A DNA stretch of 64,000 nt. Source: VRUE01 sp963702955. Lineage in GTDB: Bacteria > Actinomycetota > Thermoleophilia > Solirubrobacterales > 70-9. This document shows, one piece after another, positions 51,965 through 60,500 of the stretch. Each line of letters starts with the position of its first letter. The first letter of the stretch is position 1. The stretch spans positions 1,860,001-1,924,000 of the forward strand of contig OY969774.1 in assembly GCA_963702955.1 (NCBI GenBank), given 5' to 3'. The notes under the pieces are model-generated. The model was given only the letters and a program-made list of their open reading frames with translations, was not told the origin of the DNA and did no database searches. A program made the position numbers and the translations under genes.

Positions 51965-52434
51965 CAGCCCCCCTCGAACCTGAACTCGGTGTCGCCGATC
52001 CGCACCACGTCGCCGTCGATCAGCTCCGCCTCGCCGTGCAGGCTCGCGTCGTTCAGCAGGGTGCCGTTGGTGGAGCTCATGTCTTCGACGTAGCTGTGGC
52101 CCTCACGGGAGAAGATCCTGGCGTGCAGACCGGAGGCATAACGGTCCTCGATCCGCAGGTCGGCCTCCTGCGAGCGGCCGATCGAGAGGCCGCCGATCAG
52201 GTCGAAGCGCTCGCCCTCGCGCAGGCCGCCGCCGCGCAGCACGACGAGCCAGGAGTCGCCGCCGCCCGCGTGGTGGGCGAAGGCCGGCGCCGGGTGGAAC
52301 CCGGTCGCGTCGGGGGCCGGCGCGACGGTGCCGCGCAGGTCCTTCAGCGCGCTGCGCGCGATCCAGAGCAGGAACAGATAGAGGACGACCAGGAAGCCGA
52401 ACTTGAGGGCGACGGAGATCGGGTCGTAGGCCAC
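51964..52434 (-). CDS. fhaB: FHA-domain protein, membrane-anchored (FhaB/FipA-like)
   Basis: 156 residues. An N-terminal TM (ALKFGFLVVLYLFLLWIARSALKDLRG) is followed by a linker and an FHA fold: FDLIGGLSIGRSQEADLRIEDRYASGLHARIFSREGHSYVEDMSSTNGTLLND. The GR...S...H...STNG residues that read phosphothreonine are all present. In mycobacteria the equivalent recruits division proteins when PknB phosphorylates them. The stop overlaps the pstP start (TGATG). Confidence 0.9.
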   Translation of the reverse strand: MAYDPISVALKFGFLVVLYLFLLWIARSALKDLRGTVAPAPDATGFHPAPAFAHHAGGGDSWLVVLRGGGLREGERFDLIGGLSIGRSQEADLRIEDRYASGLHARIFSREGHSYVEDMSSTNGTLLNDASLHGEAELIDGDVVRIGDTEFRFEGG

Positions 52435-52452
52435 GCGCTCAGCACACTAGGG

Positions 52453-53217
52453 CTACTGCTCGATGTCGAACAGGAAGGTGGTCGTCCCGAGCGTCACCTG
52501 GTCTCCCGAGGTGAGCCGGGTGGAGCCGACGCGGCGGCCGTTGATCTTGATCCCGTTGGTCGAGCCGAGGTCGGCGATCGTCCAGTCGCCCTGCGGCGAG
52601 CGGCGCAGCTCGGCGTGGTGGCGGGAGACGTTGGGGTCGCGCAGCACGCAGTCGGCGTCCTTGGAGCGGCCGATCGTCGCCCGCGGTCCCTCCAGCACGT
52701 AGCGACGGTCGTCGACGGTGACGACGGCGCGGGTCGCCACCTCGGGTCGTCGCGCCGGGCTCTCCTTCTTCGGCTCGTCGCGGACCGCCGAGTAGACCAT
52801 CGTGTGGCCCTCCTCCCCGGGGACCGGCGGGGCGCCCTCCTGGGCCGGCGGCTTGACCAGCCGCGGCTGGATCCCGAACTCGCCCAGGCGCAGGCGCTCG
52901 TCGGTCTCGAAGGCGACCGTCGGGCGGGTCAGGAGATCGTAGCTGCGGCGGCGCGCGTGCTCCAGCAGGTAGCCGGCCAGCTCCTGCTCGAGCCCGCGCT
53001 CGTAGCCCTCGAGCCGGGTGCGATCCTTGCCCGAGAGATAGACCGTGTACTCGTTGGGAACGTAGACCGCGGCGACGCCGGCGGTCTTGTGCGAGTCCAT
53101 CTCCTTGGCCAGCTTGCGGGCCAGCTCGACCGGCTGCACCTCGGAGCTGAAGGCGCGGCTGAAGACCCCCTCGACCAGGCCTTCGATGCGACTCTCGAGG
53201 TTGCGCAGGACGCCGAT
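52453..53217 (-). CDS. fhaA: FHA-domain protein with DUF3662 N-terminus (FhaA-like)
   Basis: About 254 residues. The N-terminal domain reads IGVLRNLESRIEGLVEGVFSR...FSSEVQPVELARKLAKEMDSHKT, the FhaA-type DUF3662 fold, then a linker and an FHA domain (YVLEGPRATIGRSKDADCVLRDPNVSRHHAELRR...STNGIKING). No ATG/GTG/TTG lies at the domain start: the codon matching the family's initiator Met is ATC (53217-53215), with TAGGA 7 nt upstream; CTG at 53208 is another choice, and GTG 53139 would remove 26 residues of the domain. It follows the kinase stop by 9 nt. FhaA links kinase signalling to lipid II flipping (MviN) in mycobacteria. Confidence 0.85.
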   Translation of the reverse strand: MGVLRNLESRIEGLVEGVFSRAFSSEVQPVELARKLAKEMDSHKTAGVAAVYVPNEYTVYLSGKDRTRLEGYERGLEQELAGYLLEHARRRSYDLLTRPTVAFETDERLRLGEFGIQPRLVKPPAQEGAPPVPGEEGHTMVYSAVRDEPKKESPARRPEVATRAVVTVDDRRYVLEGPRATIGRSKDADCVLRDPNVSRHHAELRRSPQGDWTIADLGSTNGIKINGRRVGSTRLTSGDQVTLGTTTFLFDIEQ

Positions 53218-53226
53218 CGGAAAATC

Positions 53227-54144
53227 CTACGGTAGGAGGACACCGTGGCCGACGGCGAGCCAGGCGCCGAGCAGCGCGGCGGCGGCCAGAGCGCCGAGTC
53301 GCATCCCGAGCGGCGTCGCGGCGCGGGTCGGCTGGTCGGCGAGCTGCTCGAGCGAGTCCTCGATCGCGGTCCCCAGCTCGTCGAGCGGTGGGCGGTGGGA
53401 GGGACGGGCCGCGAGGGCGGCGTCGATCGTCTCGCTCAGCTCGCGCGGCAGGTCGGGACGGAGGCGACGCAGCGCCCGCGCCCGGCCGCCGATCGCCCGC
53501 GCCGTCGCCGCCGGCGTCGCCCGCCGGTTCGGGTTCTCGCCGCTCCAGCACTCGTACAGCGTCAGCGCCAGCGAGTAGACGTCGGCCTCGGGGCCGGCGG
53601 CGCGGCCCTCGGCCTGCTCGGGCGACATGTAGGCGAGGGTGCCGACGACGTCTCCCGGCGCAGTCAGCGCGACGCCGTCGGCGAGCCGGGCGACGCCGAA
53701 GTCCATCAGCTTGGCGCGCGCTTCGCCGTCGTCGCCGATCAGCACGTTCTGCGGCTTGACGTCGCGGTGGACGACGCCGCGCGCGTGGGCGTGGTCGAGC
53801 GCCTCGCAGAGGTCGGCGCCGATCTCGCCGATCTCGCGGTCGCTGAGCGTGCCGTCGGCGCTGCGCTCGGCCAGGGTCGAGCCGTCGACCATCTCGGTGA
53901 CGAGCAGCGCGTTGCCGTCCTCCTCCCCCATCTCGTAGAGGGTGACGATGCCGGGGTGGTTGAGCCGGGCCGCCGCCTGCGCCTCGCGCATCACCCGGCG
54001 CCGGGACTCGCCGCGCGATTCGATCGCCTTGACCGCGACGGTGCGCTCCAGGCGCCCGTCCCAGGCCTCGTAGACGACGCCGAAGCCGCCGCTGCCGATG
54101 CGGCGCTCGATCAGAAAGCGGTTGAGCACGAGCGAGCCGACCAA
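53227..54144 (-). CDS. Ser/Thr protein kinase (PknA-like, first gene of division operon)
   Basis: 305 residues from TTG 54144, 2-4 nt after GGAGGGG; GTG at 54126 is an alternative. Kinase core: IGSGGFGVVYEA, VAVKAIESR, HRDVKPQNVLI, KLMDFGVARLA, GTLAYMSPEQ. It ends soon after the kinase domain with one hydrophobic helix (LGALAAAALLGAWLAVGHGVLL) and no outer domain. In mycobacteria pknA sits next to pknB; here a short kinase heads the operon ahead of fhaA. Divergent from 54198 with a 53-bp gap. Its own activator is unknown. Confidence 0.88.
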   Translation of the reverse strand: MVGSLVLNRFLIERRIGSGGFGVVYEAWDGRLERTVAVKAIESRGESRRRVMREAQAAARLNHPGIVTLYEMGEEDGNALLVTEMVDGSTLAERSADGTLSDREIGEIGADLCEALDHAHARGVVHRDVKPQNVLIGDDGEARAKLMDFGVARLADGVALTAPGDVVGTLAYMSPEQAEGRAAGPEADVYSLALTLYECWSGENPNRRATPAATARAIGGRARALRRLRPDLPRELSETIDAALAARPSHRPPLDELGTAIEDSLEQLADQPTRAATPLGMRLGALAAAALLGAWLAVGHGVLLP

Positions 54145-54197
54145 AGCCCCTCCGACTTCGCCGCGAATCCGCTTCCTCCTGCGACATACTCCCCCCC

Positions 54198-55238
54198 TTG
54201 GAGGATTCCCTCGCATCCCGGGCGGGCCGCCGGCCGCGCCCGCCACGCCGTCCCGAACGGCAGCAGATCCTCATCCGCCGGGGGCTGGCGCTCGGCGCCG
54301 GCCTGCTGGTCCTGATCCTGATCGTGCTCGGCGTGCGCGGCTGCCTCGACGCCCGCAAGAACCGCGCGCTGAGCGACTACGCCCGCAACGTCAGCCAGAT
54401 CGTCGAAGAGACGCAGCAGACCAGCAAGAGCTTCTTCGGCAAGCTGTCGGACCCGGGCGGCCTCTCGGTCACCGAATTCGTCGGCCAGGTCGAAGGCGAC
54501 CGTAGCGCGATGGACAACTACGTCTCGCGGATCGACGGGCTCGACACCCCCGGCGACATGGGCAGCGCGCAGAGCGCGCTGAAGCTGGTCTACGAGCTGC
54601 GCGGCGCGGCGATGGCCGAAATCGCCGACAAGATGAGCACCGCGCTGGGCGACGCCGGCTCGAAGGCGGCGACGGAAGCGATCGCCAAGCAGATGCAGGT
54701 GCTGCTGGCGAGCGACGTCCTCTACCGCGAGGTGGCGAAACCGGAGATCGACGGCGTCCTCGCCGACAACGGGATCGAAGGCGACGACGTGCCGAAGAGC
54801 GAATTCCTGCCGGAAGAAACCAAGTGGCTCGACGAAAGCGCGGTCAGCGCCGCGCTCGGCTCGGTCAGCGGCTCGACCGCCGGCGCCACCCCCGGTGTCC
54901 ACGGCCTCGGCCTGATCTCGACCAGCGTCAACGGCACCGAATTGAGCGCCGAAGGGGCGACCGCGGTCGCGGCGGAAGAAACGCCGGAAGTCGAAGTCGA
55001 AGTCCAGAACCAGGGGGAATCGACCGAGAACGGGATCACCGTCTCGGTCACGGTCAACGGCGGCAGCCCGGTGCAGGGGGAGATCAGCAGCATCGAAGCC
55101 GGCGCCTCGGAAACGGTGACGATCCCGCTGACGCCGGCGCCGAAGGGCGAAGTGACGCTCGAAGTCGAAGCCGAACCGGTTGCGGGCGAGCAAGTGACCG
55201 AAAACAACGAAGCGACTTATACGGTCACGTTCGAATGA
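54198..55238 (+). CDS. Membrane-anchored protein with CARDB-like C-terminal domain
   Basis: 346 residues, TTG start at 54198. CATACT (54185-54190) ends 7 nt before it with a run of C between, suggesting a leaderless mRNA. A cytoplasmic basic stretch, one TM (LALGAGLLVLILIVLGVRGCL), a helical region (about 60-200: YARNVSQIVEETQQTSKSFF...) and a C-terminal beta domain (EVEVEVQNQGESTENGITVSVTVNGG...TVTIPLTPAPKGEVTLEVEAEPV...NNEATYTV) typical of CARDB adhesion-like folds. It is divergent from the division operon. Role unknown; envelope location is clear. Confidence 0.72.
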   Translation: MEDSLASRAGRRPRPPRRPERQQILIRRGLALGAGLLVLILIVLGVRGCLDARKNRALSDYARNVSQIVEETQQTSKSFFGKLSDPGGLSVTEFVGQVEGDRSAMDNYVSRIDGLDTPGDMGSAQSALKLVYELRGAAMAEIADKMSTALGDAGSKAATEAIAKQMQVLLASDVLYREVAKPEIDGVLADNGIEGDDVPKSEFLPEETKWLDESAVSAALGSVSGSTAGATPGVHGLGLISTSVNGTELSAEGATAVAAEETPEVEVEVQNQGESTENGITVSVTVNGGSPVQGEISSIEAGASETVTIPLTPAPKGEVTLEVEAEPVAGEQVTENNEATYTVTFE

Positions 55239-55241
55239 GGT

Positions 55242-55318
55242 GGCGGGTTGGGGGGGTCCTGGCGGAGCCTATGTTGTGCCCGCTTCGCGAGGCTCCACCA
55301 GGACCCCCCCAACCCGCC
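55242..55318. repeat. 29-bp inverted repeat with 19-nt loop
   Basis: Arms 55242-55270 and 55290-55318 match at 28 of 29 positions and each carries a GGGGGGG/CCCCCCC run. No T-tract follows, so it is not a standard terminator. It lies between the stop at 55238 and pheA at 55348, both on the plus strand. Confidence 0.9.
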
Positions 55319-55347
55319 TCGGTACTCGATACGCGGGTGGGAAGCTG

Positions 55348-56184
55348 ATGAAGGTCTCCTTTCTTGGGCCGGCTGGGACCTTCACTGAAGATGCGCTGAA
55401 AGAGGCTGCTCCTGGGGGAGTTGAGCTGGAGGTGATGCGGATGCCTACGGTTCACGATGCGATCGTGGCGGTTGAGCGGGGGGAGGCGGAGCGGGCGTTT
55501 GTGCCGTTCGAGAACTCGACCGAGGGGTCGGTGCGGAGCACTCTCGACACGCTCGCCTTCGAGACCGCGACGGCGACGATCGTCGGCGAGCACGACTTCG
55601 CCGTCCACGCGCACCTGATCGCGCGCGAGGGGGTGGCGCTGGAGGAGGTGGCCGCGGTCCTCTCCCACCCGCAGCCGCTCGCCCAGTGCGCCGGATTCCT
55701 GCGCGAGAACCTGCCGGGGATCGAACGCCGCGAAGTCAGCAGCACCGCCGAGGCGGTGCGGATGGTCGGCGAGTCGGTCCGCCCCTGGGCGGCGATCGGC
55801 GCTCGCTCGGCCGCCGAGCTCTACGGCTGCGTCGTCCTGCGCGAGGGGATCGAGGACCAGGCCGACAACGTCACCCGCTTCGTCTGGATCGCCGCCAGCG
55901 GGGAGCCGCCCGCGGCGGGCAGCCCGGCGCGCACTTCGCTCGTCTTCTCGGAGCTCGGGCAGGACCATCCGGGGGCGCTCGTCAACGCGCTGCGGGAGTT
56001 CTCCGCCCGCGGGATCAACCTCTCGCGGATCGAGTCGCGGCCGGCGCGCCAGGGGCTGGGGCGCTACATGTTCTTCTGCGACCTCGAAGGGTCGCTGAAC
56101 GACGAGGTCGTCGCCGAGGCGATCGCGGCGCTGCGCGCGAAGGCGGAATCGGTGCGCATCCTCGGCTCCTACCCGATCGGGTAG
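55348..56184 (+). CDS. pheA: Prephenate dehydratase
   Basis: 278 residues from ATG 55348; longer frames run into the inverted repeat. VSFLGPAGTFTEDAL, AFVPFENSTEGSVRSTLD, VLSHPQPLAQC, AAIGARSAAELYG and NVTRFVWIA form the catalytic domain (T-R-F of the active site). A C-terminal ACT domain, TSLVFSELGQDHPGALVNALREFSARGINLSRIESRP, gives phenylalanine feedback control. It converts prephenate to phenylpyruvate. Confidence 0.93.
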   Translation: MKVSFLGPAGTFTEDALKEAAPGGVELEVMRMPTVHDAIVAVERGEAERAFVPFENSTEGSVRSTLDTLAFETATATIVGEHDFAVHAHLIAREGVALEEVAAVLSHPQPLAQCAGFLRENLPGIERREVSSTAEAVRMVGESVRPWAAIGARSAAELYGCVVLREGIEDQADNVTRFVWIAASGEPPAAGSPARTSLVFSELGQDHPGALVNALREFSARGINLSRIESRPARQGLGRYMFFCDLEGSLNDEVVAEAIAALRAKAESVRILGSYPIG

Positions 56185-56208
56185 GACGCCTGCGTAGAAT
56201 TCCGTGCG

Positions 56209-56715
56209 ATGGCACGGGTACTCGTCTTGAATGCGACGTACGAGCCCATCAACGTCTGCACGTTGAGAAGAGCTGCTGTCCTGCTCCTGAAGGAGAAGGC
56301 CGAGCTGCTGGAGCGGCGCGAGGGGGCGATCCACTCCGAGCACATGACGATGGAGCGACCCGACGTGATCCGCCTGGTCAGCTACGTGCGGGTCCCCCGC
56401 GAGGCGCACCGGCGCAAGATCACCCGCCGCGCCGTCCTCGCCCGCGACGCCTGGACCTGCCAGTACTGCGGCTCGACCAAGTCGGGCCTCACCGTCGACC
56501 ACGTGATCCCCCGCAGCCGCGGCGGCAAGTCAGTCTGGGAGAACATCGTCGCCGCCTGCGCAAGCTGCAACCGCCGCAAGGGCAACCGCCTCCCCCGAGA
56601 GATCCAGATGCACCCGCGCAAGAGCCCCAAGGCGCCGGGTCCGAGCATCTTCATCCAGGTGGCCAGCCCATCTATTCCCCCTGCCTGGCAGCAGTACTTA
56701 CCTGCGGCTGCGTAG
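56209..56715 (+). CDS. HNH endonuclease family protein
   Basis: 168 residues. The N-terminal VLVLNATYEPINVCTLRRAAVLLLKEKAELLE is the leader typical of a widespread actinobacterial HNH family. The HNH core is ARDAWTCQYCG...LTVDHVIPRSRGG...WENIVAACASCNRRKGN, with two CxxC zinc sites and the catalytic DH. It is chromosomal and conserved in many actinobacteria; function not established. TAGAAT (56195-56200) lies 8 nt before the ATG with no SD, so it is probably leaderless. Confidence 0.85.
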   Translation: MARVLVLNATYEPINVCTLRRAAVLLLKEKAELLERREGAIHSEHMTMERPDVIRLVSYVRVPREAHRRKITRRAVLARDAWTCQYCGSTKSGLTVDHVIPRSRGGKSVWENIVAACASCNRRKGNRLPREIQMHPRKSPKAPGPSIFIQVASPSIPPAWQQYLPAAA

Positions 56716-56731
56716 CATGGCAGCGCAGTCG

Positions 56732-57040
56732 TCACGACTTTCGTGCCTGATTCAGGTGCGTTCGCAGCCTTCCGGGACTGAATCCCAGGTCCCGTCGCAG
56801 ACATCGAAAGATGGGGTCGTCGTCCCAAATCTCTTTCCAGGTCGGATTGACCGGAATAGGCCGGCAGCCGTGCTTGACGAAAACCAGGAACTCGTCCGCT
56901 TCGTGAGCGTGCGCGGGCTCGTACCCCGCGTCGGCGAGAACCTTTCGAATGTGCTCGCAGGTGAACGGGCCCCGGTAGGCACGGCGCGCTTCCCGCACGC
57001 GATGCACAATGCTGCGACGGTCGTTCGCACCGCTCGTCAC
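56732..57040 (-). CDS. Small protein, possible HicA-like toxin
   Basis: 102 residues from GTG 57040, 14 nt after the upstream stop. Sequence: TCEHIRKVLADAGYEPAHAHEADEFLVFVKHGCRPIPVNPTWKEIWDDDPIFRCLRRDLGFSPGRLRTHL. The short dsRBD-like start (helix, then a His-rich hairpin and VFVKHGCRPIPV strand) recalls HicA toxins, but the usual G-S-H-H is not present and the C-terminal half is not familiar. The partner gene upstream resembles HicB. Codon use and GC are lower than in flanking genes. Could equally be an unrelated small protein. Confidence 0.4.
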   Translation of the reverse strand: MTSGANDRRSIVHRVREARRAYRGPFTCEHIRKVLADAGYEPAHAHEADEFLVFVKHGCRPIPVNPTWKEIWDDDPIFRCLRRDLGFSPGRLRTHLNQARKS

Positions 57041-57054
57041 CTGAGCTGGCCGAT

Positions 57055-57504
57055 CTAGTGGGCGACGTGGTGCAAGTCGCGATCGGTCGTAGGCACCGAG
57101 ATCAGGCCTTCCAGTCGCGATCCTAGCGCCGGGCGCCCTCGACCCACATGCGTTCCACGCTCGGCAGGAGAAGTTTTGATTCCTCGGAGGAGCTTGACGC
57201 GTACTTTGAGGTACCACGACTGGAGTCGTATCCGCTTTGGCGGCCGTTTCTTGCTGTCCCGATACGAGCGACCTTCCGAGAAAGAGGCCATGAGGTATCC
57301 CATCAGGAGGTTCTTGGCATCGCTTATCGCCGCATCCTTGGTGGATCCAGATCCTGCAATCCCGAACTCCAAGCAGAAAGCGTAGTGTCGGTCGTCGCTG
57401 GCCGAAACGAGTGCCAGCGTGGTCGTCTCATCTAGCCAGGCGAGGAAATCAGACTTCGAAAACGCACCATTAGGCGCCGCGGCGTGCGTACTCGGAGTGT
57501 CCAC
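57055..57504 (-). CDS. Small protein, possible HicB-like antitoxin
   Basis: 149 residues. The central part HYAFCLEFGIAGSGSTKDAAISDAKNLLMGYLMASFSEGRSY has the HicB-like partial RNase-H pattern (strand, G-x-T-x-x-x-A-x-x-x-A, helix). The C-terminal third is basic (RPPKRIRLQSWYLKVRVKLLRG) and lacks a clear HTH. It precedes the HicA-like gene by 14 nt, the order seen in some hicBA loci. Base composition is less GC-rich than the neighbouring pheA and gyrA genes, suggesting transfer. Confidence 0.4.
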   Translation of the reverse strand: MDTPSTHAAAPNGAFSKSDFLAWLDETTTLALVSASDDRHYAFCLEFGIAGSGSTKDAAISDAKNLLMGYLMASFSEGRSYRDSKKRPPKRIRLQSWYLKVRVKLLRGIKTSPAERGTHVGRGRPALGSRLEGLISVPTTDRDLHHVAH

Positions 57505-57572
57505 CGGACGGAACTTAGCACCCTGAAAGGCGTAGAGCGGTTTTCCGCGCGCAATGTGCTAGCGATGCGCGG

Positions 57573-60500
57573 TTACCCGCCCCCTCCGTCCTCGGAGGCC
57601 TCAGGCAACTCGTCCTGAGGTGGCGCGTCGCCAGCCGGCGAGGACTCCTCGGACTCGACCACGAGCGCGACGGCGCTGACCCGGTCGTCGTCCTTGATGT
57701 TCATCACCCGCACCCCCTGGGTCGGTCGGCCCATCAGCGAGATGCCGCCTACCGAGGTGCGCTGGACCATCCCGTTCTGGGAGATGAAGAGGAGATCCTG
57801 GTGCTCGCGGACGATCAGGGCGCCGGCGAGGCCGCCCTTCTTCTCGGTCAGCTTCGCGGTCAGGACGCCTTTGGTGCCGCGTCCCTTGACCGGGTACTCG
57901 GCGATCGAGGTGCGCTTGCCGTAGCCGTTCTCGGTGACGACGAACAGCTCGGTGTCGTCGCGGGCGACGTCCATCGCCAGCACCCGGTTCTCCTCGCCGC
58001 CGACCTTGGCGCTGACGTTCATCCCTTTGACGCCGGAGGTGTCGCGCCCCATCGGCCGCGCCTGCTCCTCGGAGAAGCGCACCGCGTGACCCGACTTGGA
58101 GACCATCAGGATGTCGTCCTCGCCCGAGGTGAGGCGCACCTGAACCAGCTCGTCGTCGTCGCGAACCTTGATCGCGATGATCCCGTCGGCGCGGATCGGC
58201 GTGTTGTAGGAGAGGAACTCGGTCTTCTTGAACTGGCCCTTGGCGGTGGCGAAGGCGAGGTACTTGTTCTCCTTGAAGTCGCGGGTCGGGATCACCGCCA
58301 TCACCCGCTCGCCTTCGCGCAGCGGCAGCAGGTTGACCAGGGCGCTGCCTTTCGCCGTGCGCGAGCCCTCCGGCAGCTCGTAGACCTTCAGCCGGTAGAC
58401 CTTGCCGCGGTTGGTGAAAAACAGCAGGTAGTCGTGGGTCGAGCAGATGTGGAGGTGGGCGATGTAGTCGTCCTCCTTGAGGTTCATCCCCATCACCCCG
58501 ACCCCGCCGCGGTGCTGCTGGCGATAGGTGGCGAGCGGCAGCCGCTTGACGTAGTCCGAGGCGGTCAGCGAGATCACCATCTGCTGGTCGGCGATCATGT
58601 CCTCGATGCCGACGTCGCCCTCGAAGTGGGCGAGTTCGGTGCGGCGCTCGTCGCCGTAGGACTCGACGACCTCCGCCAACTCCTCCTTGACCAGGCCGAG
58701 CACTCTCGCCTCGTCGCCGAGGATCGCGCGCAGCTCGCCGATCCGCTCGAGCAGGTCGGCGTGCTCGGCGCGGACTTTGTCGGCCTCCAGCGCGGTGAGG
58801 CGCTGCAGGCGCATGTCGAGGATCGCCTGCGCCTGCTCGCGCGAGAGCTCGAACTGCGAGATCAGGCCGTCGCGCGCTTGGTCGGGGTCGGCCGAGGCGC
58901 GAATCAGTTTGATCACCGCGTCGAGGTTGTCGAGCGCGATCAGCAGCCCCTCGAGGATGTGGGCGCGGGCCTCGGCGCGGCGCAGTTCGTACTGGGTGCG
59001 GCGGGTGACGACCTCGCGCTGGTGGTCGACGTAGTAGTGGACCATCTCGAGCAGGCTGAGGGTGCGCGGCACGTTGTTGACCAGCGCCACCATGTTGATG
59101 CCGAAGCTGGTCTGCATCGTGGTTTTCTTGTAGAGGTTGTTGAGCACGACTTTGGCCGGCTGGCCGCCGCGCTTCAGCTCGATCACCAGCCGCATCCCGG
59201 AGCGGTCGGACTCGTCGCGCAGGTCGGAGATCCCCTCCAGCTTCTTGTCGCGCACGAGGTCGGCGATCTTCGTGATCAGGCCGTTTTCGCCGCCCTTCTT
59301 GACCATGAACGGCAGCTCGGTGACGACGATCGCGTCCTTGCCGCCCTTCAGCGGCTCGACGTGGGCGCGGGCCCGCACCTTGACCGTGCCGCGGCCGGAG
59401 GCGTAGGCGTCGCGGATCCCCTCCATGCTCATGATCCCGCCGCCGGGGAAGTCGGGGCCCTTGACGTGCTCCATCAGCCCCGCCAGGTCGATCTCGGGGT
59501 CGTCGATGTAGGCGTTGACCGCGGCGGAGACCTCGCGCAGGTTGTGGGGCGGGATGTTGGTCGCCATCCCCACCGCGATCCCGGAGGAGCCGTTGACCAG
59601 CAGGTTCGGGAAGCGCGCCGGCAGGACCAGCGGTTCCTGCGCTTCTTCGTCGTAGTTGGGAACGAAGTCGACCGTGTCGGCGTCGATGTCGCGCAGCAGC
59701 TCGGTGGCCAGCCGCCCGAGGCGGGCCTCGGTGTTGTGGCTGACGAAGCCGTTGGTCAGGAAGGAGTGGTCGTCGGTGTCGACGCGGAGCGAGTACACGG
59801 CCTGGGTACCCGCCGGCTCCACAGAGTCCACCTCGGCGTAGTAGTAGTCGCCGCTGACCAACGGCTCGACGACATCCCGAACCTCCTCCGACTCGATCCG
59901 CTCCATAATCGCGGTGCCGCCCTGCTCCCAGCGCTCGACCCGGTTGACGTTGTGGCGGCGTAACCAATCGCGGTCGGTCCAGCGCGGTCCGCAATCGGAG
60001 CGGATGTAGTCGGCGACGAAGGGCACGTGATCGTGGCTGAGCGCTCGGCTGGTCGCCGGAATCGTGTCGAGGTCTTCTTCGAGCTTTTCCTGCTTGGCGC
60101 CAAGAAACCCGACATTTCGCGCGAAGAGCCGCGCGTCACGGCGGTTGCCGATCACAACCTTGTACTCGCCCTTGTCGTAGCGGCAAATCCGAGCCACGAT
60201 GCCGGCCTCGAGCAGCAACAGCTGCACGTCCTTGGCGAGCTGCTCGCTGTAGGTCGAGTAGGAGATCTGGATCGTGTTGCGCGGCAGTAGCGACGAAGAA
60301 CCGTCGCCGGTGAACAGCGCTCTCAGAAAGGTCGTCTTGAAGGCAGGGCCCGAGCGCCAGACAAACTCAGGAACGAGCTTCTCCCTTGCCTTGCCTTCCA
60401 TCCCACCCAGCGGGCTTGCCCAAAGTCGCTCCAGATTCTGAATGTCCAGCTCATGCAGAAGGCTGCCCGAGGCGATCCGCCTCTCGTAGACGTACCGAGG

